Source: Hibiscus mutabilis
Taxonomy: Eukaryota; Streptophyta; Magnoliopsida; Malvales; Malvaceae
NCBI GenBank assembly: GCA_019671005.1
Contig: CM033747.1
Span: forward strand, 26,563,188-26,627,187
Direction of reading: 5' to 3'
Length of the DNA stretch: 64,000 bases
Every line of letters begins with the position of its first letter. The stretch's first letter is position 1. Below are positions 42,430-53,658 of the stretch, one piece after another. The position numbers and the translations under genes are program-made. A model generated the notes under the pieces. The model searched no databases, was not told the origin of the DNA, and worked only from the letters and a program-made list of their open reading frames with translations.

Positions 42430-43431
42430 CCCTGGCCAAACGCGGGCAATCTCACCTCAAATGATCTCGGGATCCACAAACCCAACAAGTTCTAAACAGG
42501 GCTCTAACCTGGGCACCCTATCCTTGTACTCCACGTTCCATAACATCTCTGCCATACCTTAGCTCCAGGTGAAATCTCCTGTCACGGTGTCTCTTGGCCT
42601 GACCACCGCTATAACCCGAATCAACAGCTTTCTTACCCAAGCTAAAACCTCGCAATCCAGAAGCCAAACCTAAATTCTGCTCCACATCCTTGGCCGGCAA
42701 AACTACATATCAAAATCGGTGTAATCAGCAGCAAGCATGTAAGTTTTAACATCCTGCACAAGCCCACAACAGAATCGATCACATCGCGTACACTCATTAG
42801 GAACCAACTCAGGTGCATACTGACTCAACCTTACAAACTGCACCTCATATTCTGCAACAGACATACTGCCCTACACAAGAGCCATGAACGCGCGCTTCTT
42901 ATCATCATGATATCAGAGTCACAAAAACATCTTCTAAAAAGATTTACATAAGAACTCCCAGGTTACATCATCTGTCGCCATACCAGATATTATGGTAGTC
43001 CACCATGTATAAGCATCACCCTGTAGCAGGGAAACAACATAGCCTAGCTTACGAGCATCGGTGCACCCCATCTGGCCCAGTATCCTCTCAGTACTGGCCA
43101 ACTAACCCTCGGAGGCCTCAGGTAACAAACCTTGAAACTCAACTCCACCCAAACTACGAAGACACTTAAGTGGTAAACCTTGCCCCTCAACCGGTGGTGC
43201 TGGCACATGAACACCTGCAACTGCTACCTGAAAAGCATCGGTCATGGTCCGTATTAACGGTGCTATATCACCCATTCCTGGCCCAGCCGGCGTAGGTGGT
43301 ACTTGTTTCACTCCCTTAGGTGGAATAGGTGGGGGTGGTGGAAACCCTCTAGAAGGTACAACTTCTCCTTCAGCATCCTACCCAGTGGCAGCAACAATCG
43401 TACTCGATCGCAACTCTCTCCTCGGTCCCAT
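42430..43431 (-). pseudogene. gag: E gag (capsid and zinc knuckle), broken
   Basis: On the minus strand it starts with MGPRRELRSSTIVAA at 43431 and hits a stop after about 17 codons. It then continues through a Pro-rich segment (GGFPPPPP region) and the N-terminal gag at 43311-43102, then the capsid core (CTDARKLGYVVSLLQGDAYT, YEVQFVRLSQYAPELVPNEC) across several stops. A basic linker (42700-42518) and zinc knuckle C-x2-C-x4-H-x4-C (CWVCGSRDHLR with a stop, then DC; about 42448-42492) finish it. It supplies the capsid core that F lacks. Confidence 0.82.
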
Positions 43432-43701
43432 CGTGCTAAAATATATCTAGGGCATAATAATCATTTCAAAACAAAAACAGTCACGACAACCTCAACCAAG
43501 GATCCAAGACTTCTATTTCAAAAGTCAAAACTTTCCAAACTATAATAATAAGGCAATGGATACCCCCAAAACTTCCCCAACATAGCATACAACAGCCAAC
43601 ATTCATATATCAATCACCGTTCATATCAACCAACGTACATTCAACAATCACCGTGTAAATCAAACATGGCAACATCACAACAACCTCCTAAACGAACCAA
43701 A

Positions 43702-43717
43702 CATGGCTCTGATAACC
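43702..43717 (-). other. Primer-binding site of element E (tRNA-Met type)
   Basis: The minus strand reads GGTTATCAGAGCCATG a few bases inside the 5' LTR end, one or two changes from TGGTATCAGAGCC. Confidence 0.8.
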
Positions 43718-43722
43718 CCAAA

Positions 43723-46700
43723 TGTAACCCTATCGACCCGGCCTAGACGTCCAACCGAACCAAGAAGGCTATATTATGTTTGTCATAGCAAACCAAAGAG
43801 TTACAACAAAACCCAGTCCATTTTTCCTTTTATCTTATCTAGATGCCAATTATTAACCCTACATGTTCATGCAGACATCAGGTGTAACCCTAACTCAATC
43901 GGATATCAATTTGACATCCAATTGATCATATTTACAATTTAGGGACTAAATTACAAATACAAATAATTTTAGGATTAAAGCTCACTTTTAAGTTACCAAA
44001 CTTTAATTAGTCAGGTTTCAATCTTTCATTTCAAATTTTAGCTCAATCCGATCATTCTATCACATACAATTGCATTGACAAGATTCAGGGACTAAAATGT
44101 AAATATGATAAAACTGCCCCAAAGTGACATTAACAGAATAAACGGTCATCCGTACCGATACGGGTAAGCCCATACCAATACAGTTTGGAAAACCCTATTT
44201 CGGTACACAACCATATCATATCGATACGCCTAACTAAATTACCTAACTTTTGAAATGTTATAGACCGTACCGATACAGCTCCTCAAGTGTTCTGGTACGT
44301 GGGTTCGAGTTGAAAAAGTGAATTCCAGAGGCTAAAACTCGTACTGAAACACCCATACCTGTATCGGTACACCTGGCCAAATCTGCCTAGGTGTATCGAA
44401 ACGCACAAGGCCTGTACCGATCCCATAAGCCTAGAATTACCTAGTCGTACAGATACGGTCCCTTACATATCGGTACGCATGGGCCTGTAATGTCACATTT
44501 GGCTGATTTTTCATTCCGAAAGCACTTTCAAACCATTCCAACATGCTTAAAACACGATACCAACATGCCAAACATATCACAAGCTAACTAGCATCACAAT
44601 TCTAACAACACAACAAGGCTTCATGCATCAAAAAGGAAATCTATAGGCATGCTTCCTAATATGCATCCAACCAACATATCAAAAGATAAACCAGCACCAA
44701 AATCAAACCTTAAAGGCCATATACAACCCAAGAGAAACTAAAGAAACATGCTCAAACAGGGAGTTCAACAGGTCATCTCCCAAGTCAAAACAAGTACCTC
44801 ATTGCCTTTATTTTTATAGTCCAATCCAAAACATACTTTGCTAACTAAGTCTTGCTAGGATCCCCTTACTTCTTGCTGCCTTCCAAGACCTAAATTATCT
44901 GCATTGATTCACAATGAGAGTGTAAACACACGGCTTAGTGAGGAGTTCTCAAACAAACACCATCAATGCATTTAAAACCATTCGCTTAAGATCATCTTTT
45001 AAAACATCATGCTTTTTAAAACATGCACTTTACATCATTAAAACCAACATATTAAACCATGTGCTACATGTATCTTTAATCAACAGCAAGTCACATTGCT
45101 AACCCTCTACTTAAGCCTTCTCGTGCATTACTACCAATTACAAAGCTCAAGGAGAAACATGTATAAATCAAATTATACAACATAAAACATTTCAATGATA
45201 CATTAACAATTATATTGGCTTACAGGTGATCATTAAACAAGTCCAATAACAAAAGAGTTCATCGGATACACGGATTCAAAAAGTGTTAACCCAACACTTC
45301 AATCTATCTCAATTGGAATAGCAATACAATCACAATCGCGGTACAATAACAACCAGGTACACTTTCAACCCACGGGGACACCAACCCCTTCCATCGGTTA
45401 GATGCTTAACCCACTAACGGGAGTTTTCGGTACTATTTAACCCCTCTACCGTTAGGGTACTTGGATGGAGTATTCCGTATACCGTATAAACCCCTCAACA
45501 TCCAAGGCGACTTATTTACAGTGCACTCAATCCTATGGCCGGCCAACTATATCCGATAACAATTTTAAAACCACATCACTTGCCAGTATAATTACCCATT
45601 TTCCATTTACCTCACTATTTTAACAAGCATTCACCAAACCATTTTCCAAAAAAACATCACATTCTTTAAATACAAGTATAAACCACATACTTACAAGGAT
45701 CACTTACCATGTGCATCCTTAAGCATTTCATGCTTAAAAATAGTATATCAAATACTTTAAAACATGCTTAATCAGTATGTAACATGTAAATTAAAACAAG
45801 TGCATAAAACCATTTCAAACTAGCACAACCGAGAGAGAAAACCACTTTATACTTACTTTTGAGTCTACGTAAGCATTTAAAACTCTACCTTAACTCCCAA
45901 AACTCTGTTCCCATAACATCAAAACGCTTTAAACCACGTTTCACTCACTGATACGCAAAACCTCGATTCGCCGATGCGAAATCAAGTATATGAAACCTCC
46001 AATACTTCTCCAATCACTTCCGAATCAACCTCCCCGATTTTTACAACAAAACATCAGAGGATTAATGCATCATAATGCATTCTAAACATAGCAACTACAA
46101 CCCTTCTCGGATTTCCACAAAACCTTCACAATTAACCCTCCACAACAACCGAAAACATAACCAAAACACTTCGATTCACAACGCAGCCAACATCTATCAA
46201 TATAACATTGCTTTCAACCTCAAAACAAATCTAAAAACAGATCCAAATCAACCTACCACCTCCAACAACCTTACAACCATAGAAACACCACAAAACCTCA
46301 AAAGTAACAACCTAAACAAATAGAGATTCTTAAGTTTCGGGATTCCATTGATAAAAATCACTTATCAACATTATTAAACATCCAAAGTATAAATCAAAGC
46401 ATCCTTAATTACTGGAAATTATATCCAATCCGTGAATTAACTCATTTTCCCCAAATAACTCAATCAAACATTAGAAAATCATCACAATCATATTAGAAAC
46501 ACAAAAACAAGGATCAAATGCTTGGGAATTTCAATAAAGAACCATACAATAGAGGAGATCTCGGACCTTACCCCTATTGTGAAGTTTCTCCCTCAATTGA
46601 TTTGTGAAAAGCTAAGAAAACATAAGATTTCAATGAGATTTTGCAAAACAAAGTTAAAGAATCAAGTTAAAATCAATAATATGAGTGAAAAGAATCTCTC

Positions 46701-47179
46701 ACCTCTGGATTTTGATGAAATTCTGATTGTTTGGCAGAAAAGAAGTTGAGAGAAAAGATTTAGGAAAAAGTTACATAAATTTTCTTTAAAAGCTAATAAC
46801 TAACTTAGATATTTTAATCCCTCTTAAACCACCTTTAAAACACATGTTTAAAATGATTTAATTGAAGGGAGAAACCACCAGCAAAACTTGGTAATTTACC
46901 TCCTTAAGGATTCTAAGAATTTGACCCTTTTCATTTTAGTCACTTTAAAAAAGTTTTCAAAAATCGCATTTTGGTCACTAACCAAAATGTCACATTTCCA
47001 AATTCCATTTTCCAAAATTTATTCCACCAAAAATCAATATATATTAAAAGATGATTTTTAACTATTTTCCACATTTTTATCTTACCGAAAAATATATGGT
47101 CCCGAAACCGACTCGAATCCCTACTCCAGTCCACCGGACCTTTTAATAAACCACTAAGCCCTAAAACTGGGGCATTACA
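43723..47179 (-). repeat. 5' LTR of element E
   Basis: About 3.46 kb, ends TGTAAC and CATTACA. It has the same palindromes (44150-44485), paired stems (45414-45455 and 45460-45506) and hairpin (46967-46989) as the 3' LTR. Confidence 0.92.
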
Positions 47180-47184
47180 GTGTT

Positions 47185-47337
47185 CCTAGTTCATACCCCG
47201 ACATGATAATAAACAATCACCATACATATATTCAATCACCATAATTAGCAAACACATTCACCGTACAATTCAAACAACACCAATTAATCAAACAACAACA
47301 TCCCAACTTCTCATAACCTGGCTCTAATACCAATAAA
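47185..47337 (-). other. Leader and primer-binding site of element F (right of nested E)
   Basis: The short F leader separated from its gag by E. The PBS on the minus strand, TGGTATTAGAGCCAGG (47317-47332), is tRNA-Met type with a C-to-T change, five bases inside the LTR. Confidence 0.8.
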
Positions 47338-50300
47338 TGTAACCCCTCGACCTGGCCTAGACGCCGGACCGAACTGAGAGAACTACATTAGGTTTGCCGA
47401 AGTAAACCAGAGAAAGGTTATGAAAAGTCAGTCAATTTTTTTCTTTTATCTTATCTAGATGCATAATATTAACCTAAGCGGCTCAAACATGAAGCGGGAG
47501 AAATAACAAAAGAATCAAACCCCAAATAGACATTCAATTGCACAGCATACGATTTAGGGACTAAATTGTAAACTCTTTAAATTATGTGACCAAAGACGAA
47601 ATTAAGATTACCAATCCTTAATTAATCAGGTTACAAGTTAGCATGTCAAATTTCAAAACAAACTGACCACCCAAACTCATTTAATTGGTAACACAAGCTT
47701 TAGGGACTAAAACAAAAGAAATCAGAACTTCACATAAGACATTAACTAACTTAACTACTTTGGGTATCAGTACACACACTTGAGTATCGGTATGCCCTTA
47801 CCATTTCAAATCCCAAAAATTCTAGTAGCCAACTTTCGTACCGATACGACCCTGTGTACCGATACGCCTTACCAAAACCAAGGGCCCGTACCGATCCTCA
47901 AACCCGTGTACCGAAACCCTATGCCAAACTTAGCCTTTTTGTACCGATACGCAAACTCAAGTATATGTATGCTACTCTTAAAAAGCATATCCTTATCGAA
48001 ATGCCTAGCCCGCGTATCAAAACCACAAGCTTAAAATGGCTTCCCGTAACGATACATGAACATGCATACCGGTACGTCTAGACCTGATTGGTCTCGAAAG
48101 TCTGGTTCAACATGCTTAAATCAAGTATAAACTCTACCAACATGCCACAAACTTATATATATCACTACTGAGGTGCTACAGAAACCAAAACATCATAGTT
48201 TAGCAGCCACTTTTAGTAATCATACATCCCGTGATGATCTAAAGGCATGTTTCCTAACCCACTTTACCAGCCATACTAGATGCACTAATAGACTATTCAC
48301 AGCATAAACATCATATCAACACATCCAATACAGCGAATCAAACTTACTCAAACCAACATAACAAGGCAATCAACAAGGAAGCTCTAGATGCATACCTAGG
48401 CAACCATTCGTCCACAATTATAAGCAAGGGTTAACATCAAGCTTATCAACATCAAACCGTCCTAAAAAATCAGCATAGAACATACTTAAAATCCATAAGA
48501 AAACAGAATTACGAACCCCAAAAACCTTGGCGAACACATTGCCTTATTAACCGAAAACATAAACCGAGTTCGTACTCAGAAGTAGTTTGTTAGTTGGATC
48601 CTTTCAACCCTTGCCTCTGCTGCCCCGAACCTTAATGCTCTGCATCATTAGGAAAAAGAGAGTGTAAGCACACTTGCTTAGTGAGGATGCTCATAAAATA
48701 ATGATGCATTTTAACCATTTGAAAACCACATACTTGTTTTTCGAAAACATACTTACAACCAAAGCATTTTCTATGATTCCAACCGAATCAAAGCATAACA
48801 GCCTCTATGCAACATCATACCCATTTTTCATGCTTCAAACCCAAAGCATTTAAATCATAAACCATGCTTAAATCACAAAGCATCAAATCATAAACCATGC
48901 TTAAATCACAAAGCATTAAATCATAAACCATGCTTAAATCACAAAGCATTAAATATAGGTTCAACACATGAACTTTCACATATATTGGCATTTATAGTGA
49001 CCCCGGATAGACTACCCTCTATCCGCACATATCGGATACATGAATCTCTCATACCATGCCTAGTTAGACAACAAGATTTGACACACTCGCCTTGTTAAAC
49101 TGCAAGCTTAACACCCTTGCCTAGTTACACCGCAAGTTTACCAACCTTGCCTAGTTAAACCGCAAGATTTGAAAACCTCGCCTAGTTAAACCGCGAGTTT
49201 TACCTCATTGCCTAGTTAAACTGCAAGATTTTATTACCTCGCCTAGTTAACCTACGAGTTTACTTCCTTGCCTAGTTAAACCACAAAATTACCATCAATT
49301 TGGGTTGCCTTGTTAATCCGAATGCCCCAAATGATGTCTCAATAGTCTGAGTGGCCTTGTTAAACCGCCATACCTCAAGGACCCATGGCCACGATCAATT
49401 TTGTTCATATTTTATAGTGCACTTTTAATCCTATGGCATGCCAACTATATCTGTTTGTTTTCTCACCTTGTCACATAGCCAATATATCATTTACAAAACC
49501 ATTTACTTACTGTTTTCAAATGCATTAAACAAAGTATCACATATGCAAATCTCATTGCCAAGGCAATAACACCATTCTCAACCAGAATGAAAACCAATGC
49601 TCAATAGCATTTAATATACTTTCAATCCCCTACATATGTACTCAAAACCATGCATTGCCAGTAAGTAAAAACATGCCATGTTTATTACCAAAACATGAAA
49701 ACAATATGCTCATATCCAAGCCGATATTCAAAATCAAAATAAGGGAAACTTACTTCCGAGCTTAGGTAAGTGTCTTACACTTACTCTAAACTCCCAACAA
49801 CCTTTACAAACCTTTGTAAAGCATTTAAAACCAGTCCACTCACCGATACGCCTTGCCTTCCTTGCCAACGCGAAACAAGCTCCTGGCAATAACAAAACAA
49901 CGTCAAGCTTCGCCGCCTTGACTGTCCCCAGTTTTAATCACATGAAACCAAAGGATAAATGCATCATTATGCACTGAAACCATTGCCTACCAGCAATTAC
50001 CCGCAACTCTCAAGTTGCGCACTAAAAAAACCATCTGAAACATATCGAAAACATCCTCAAACACTTCCAAAACTCACCCCAGCCATAATACAACGATTCA
50101 AACCATCAAACATCATCAATTAACATCCAAAACCCCTTTTTCCAACATACTTTTACTTCCAGCAAAGATTAAACTCGATTATCATCACAAAAACTCAAAT
50201 CTAACAACCTAACCAATTAGAGATCCAAGAGTTTTGGGATTCTAATGATAAAAACAACTTATCAACATCTTAAAACATCCAAAATATGTATTAAATCAAT

Positions 50301-51091
50301 CTTAAACAATGGAAATCAGATCCACTTCAAAAATTACCTTGTTACATCAATTTTACCCATTTAACTCAATTACACATTGATAAATCATTAAAATCAGTTT
50401 ACAACCAATAAATCAAGGATCAAATACTTGGGAATTCCAGTAAAAAACCATACAATAGAGGAGATCACGAACCTTACCCCTATTGTGAGATTTGTCCCTC
50501 GATTGGTTTGATAAAAGCTAAGAGAACACAATATTTAGATGGGATTTTGCAAAAACAATGTTAATTAATCAATTACAAATCACAAATACAAGTTAAAAGA
50601 CTTCTCACCTCTGGATTTTGATGAAAAATTGAGTGTTTGCCTGAGAAGAGAATGGAGAGAAAAGTTACGTGAATTTTCTTTAAAAAACTTAACTAACTTT
50701 CTAACTAAAATCCCTTTTAATTAGCTTTAAAACACATGTTAAAATATCTTTAATTAAGGGAGAAACCATCAGAAAAACTTGGTAAATAGCTCCTTAAAGA
50801 TTCTAAGAATTTGGCCATTTTCATTTTAGTCACCTTTAAAAGCAGTTTTCAAAAATTGCATTTTGGTCACCAACCAAAATGTCCGATTTCCAAATCTTAT
50901 TTCCCAATATTGATTTCACCATTATCCTTAATATAATTAATAATGATTTTAGAATATTTTTACACAATTTTATCACTTTCAAAAATATCTTATTCGATTT
51001 AATCCCTAAACTGACTCGAATCTCTAATATCGGTCCATCAAACCCTCGAACCAACCTTTGAAATGCCTAGCCCGAAAATCGGGGTGTTACA
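47338..51091 (-). repeat. 5' LTR of element F (uninterrupted)
   Basis: Full LTR of about 3.75 kb from TGTAAC to GTTACA. CGTAYCGATACG-type palindromes at 47760-48080, the 33-bp tandem repeat at about 48840-48955, the hairpin array at 49053-49375 and a 23-nt perfect hairpin at 50859-50881. It serves as reference for the split 3' LTR. Confidence 0.93.
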
Positions 51092-51096
51092 TCACA

Positions 51097-53658
51097 CACA
51101 GAGAGGAATCAGACAAGCTATCCCACGCTTAATCAGCTTGGAACGAATATGGATTCTATCCGGTACAGATCTCCACATAAAAAACTCTACTTTTGGAGGA
51201 GCAAAGTTAGACCATATCATTTTCCACACCCTATCAACATTGGAGTCCTCGGTCGATACAATTTCACAATAGAACTTCAGTTGGTAGGAACCAAAAGATG
51301 AACCAATCTACCTTAGGCAGTCCTTAATCTTTGGTTGTCTAGAAGCAAGCTGAAAGGTATTTAAGAAATCCTCCCATACTTTATTTTTCCAATCGAATAG
51401 GTGGCGACGAAGAGAGGTGTTCCACACCCATACACCATCAACTTTCGACCCAAACTCATGGACCATCCATTCTTTTTGTGGCAAGAGCATAAATCCGAGG
51501 ATACGTTGTTTTAAGAGCTAAATTCCTAGTCCACTTGTCTTCCCAAAAGTTGATAGCTCTCTCATCGCCCAGAATATATTTCAAATTACTTCTAAACCTG
51601 TCATCAAGATTCAAAAGGGAACGAGTTATATTTCTCCGCATCCACGAGACATTTCTACCTTGCAATGGTTTTGGAACTAGGCACAATGGGTCAAGACCAT
51701 ATTTTGCATCAATTACTCTTCTCCAAAACCTATTTGGTTCACAACCGTACCTCCAAGCCCAATTATTTTGGAGAGATAGATTACGTAGCTTTAAGTCGAA
51801 GAAGCCTAACCCTCTATTCTCTTTAGATCTTCACATTTTCTCTCATTTGACCCAATGACAAATACGACTTGAGGAAGAACCCCATATAAAACTAGCAATC
51901 ATCTTATTCAATTTTGAAGCAATTGTCGTCCGCATGTAGAAAATAGACATACGATACAATGACAAATTTGACAGGACTGATCTAACTAAGGTCAGGTGTC
52001 CTCCAAAGGAGAGCAGCTTACCTTTCTAACCATCTAGTCTGGTCTGGGATTTATCAAAAATAGGCTACCACATAGCAACCGAGTTGCAAGAGTGGCCAAG
52101 GGGAAGACCCAGATAGTAGGTGGGAAGAAAATTAACTCCACAGTTAATCGATTCTGCTCAACAATTTAGTTCTTGCCTATCCACATTGATACCATAAAGC
52201 TTAGTCTTCTTCATGTTTAGCTTGATACCCGAAGCCACTTCGAAGAATTTGAGAATTCTCTTGGTGTTTGAAAATTTTCTTTTTTCTCTTCTAGAAAGAG
52301 GGCGAGGTCGTTCGCAAATTGGAGATATGACAACAGTAAGCCATTCAAACCCACTTTCATTCCTTGTAGTAGCCCAATGTCATTTGCCTTACGAATTAGG
52401 ACACTTAGATCCTCACCAAATCAGTTAAAAAACAATGGAGAGAGGGGACAACTCTGCCTCAATCCTCTTTTGATGGTAAACCTGCCAGTCGGATAGCCAT
52501 TGACAAGAACGAAGATAAAAGCAGTAGAAATACAAGTTTATCCAATTTCACCATTTTATTCCAAACCTCATTTTTTGGAAAATAAGATCAAAAAATGACC
52601 AATCCATAGAATCATAAACCTTTCTAAAATCTACTTTAAACATAACAACTTCACGCCTATTTCGTCTCGAAAAATTAATGGTTTCATTTGCGATGAGAGC
52701 ACAGTCAATAATCTATTTTCCAGCAATGAATGCAAATTAGGACTCACTAACCACCTCGTTGATACAATCAGCAAGTCTTTTAGATAAAAACGAGCTAGAA
52801 TCTTGTAGATACTCCCTACAAGGATGATAGGCTTAAAGTCCTCAAGAAGCACCAGAAATGCAACATTCAGAATCAATGTTATAAACGAATGATTAATTGA
52901 TTAGTCAATGAGTATCATATTGTAAAACTCTCAAAAACACCATCACGTCGCTTCTCAAAATAGTCCATAATTTCTTAAAGAAAGCAAGGTTGAACTCGTC
53001 TAGTTCGGGAGCATGGGACCCATCAGTCGATGCTATAGCCAGCCAAACTTCTTTAGACGTAAATGGAGCCTTGATTACTGCAGCCGAGGCCTCGCATAAT
53101 ATCTTAAAATCACCGTCTAACTTTTTTACAAGAATGGTTAGAACTTCATTGTATGCCTCACGAAAATGGTTCTCAAAAGCCAATGAGATAAATTTTGGGT
53201 CTGTTATTTCAGAATTTCTAACTCGAATTGAATAAATATGATTAATCATGTTCCTCACAGACGCAAAGGCATGAAAAAACTTTGTATTTTGTCACCCTCT
53301 TTAAACCACTTAAGCCGAGATTTTTGCAGCCATTCCCTTTCTTTAATTCTGTATTTATCCCACATAGATAATCTTAGAGTGTAAATCTCATTCAGGATAT
53401 TCGACTTGTCCCCTACAACCATCAGTGAATCTTCTAATTTGGCAATTCTTTCTTCTATTTCCCTAGTTGACTTACCTTCTTTAACTAAGTAATCTTTAAC
53501 ACAAGATTTCGACGCAAATTTAATGGCTCTCACTAAGGAGCTAGCACCAATACCCAGATTATTCCTTGTCGTGGTATTTAAAACTTCCACAAACTCCGAG
53601 ATGTCTGCCCAATGAGTAAAATACTTAAATAATCGGTACCCCTGTCGAAATCAATAAA
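51097..53658 (-). pseudogene. L1-type LINE ORF2 (linker, reverse transcriptase, C-terminal region), decayed
   Basis: Minus strand. 53590-53255 is the linker after the endonuclease (EREWLQKSRLKWFKEGDKIQ). 53258-52905 and 52876-52631 are the RT start (FNLAFFKKLW; DFKPIILVGSIYKILARF). The active site near 52304-52319 reads FANDLALFL, where FADD is expected, so a catalytic Asp is Asn. Then come GIKLNMKKTKLYGINV (52240-52190) and a C-terminal segment (51686-51456, FRSNLKYILGDERAINFWED). The last part (51300-51100) runs into 24776 once F is ignored. Typical plant LINE, many stops, no ORF1 or endonuclease in the window. Confidence 0.85.

Larger units (their letters stand above)
35313..47179 (-). mobile_element. 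Element E: Tekay-like chromovirus inserted into F
   Basis: TSD GTGTT at 35308-35312 and 47180-47184. LTRs are about 3.46 kb and very similar to each other. The left end reads TCTAAC where TGTAAC is expected. The interior of 4.95 kb has, on the minus strand, gag, protease, RT, RNase H, integrase and chromodomain in normal order with long open segments. It is a relative of F (shared LTR blocks) and is the best preserved chromovirus copy here, though catalytically dead. Confidence 0.92.
24777..51091 (-). mobile_element. Element F: chromovirus (Tekay-like Ty3/Gypsy), interrupted by a solo LTR and by E
   Basis: TSD TCACA at 24772-24776 and 51092-51096. Ends are TGTAAC and GTTACA. On the minus strand: 5' LTR 51091-47338, Met-tRNA PBS, short leader to 47185, then E inserted, then gag-PR-RT-RH-IN-chromodomain remnants 35307-31500, PPT and 3' LTR. 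Three domain-sized deletions and many stops make it dead. Confidence 0.88.

Noticed and set aside
35313..47179. Reading E and F as one element with four LTRs
   Set aside because: Separate target-site duplications (GTGTT for E, TCACA for F), separate PBS and PPT sets and distinct LTR lengths show one element nested in another.
47780..48081. Overlapping plus frames of 84 and 75 codons rich in YRYA-type repeats
   Set aside because: They are translations of the degenerate CGTAYCGATACG palindromes in the F LTR.
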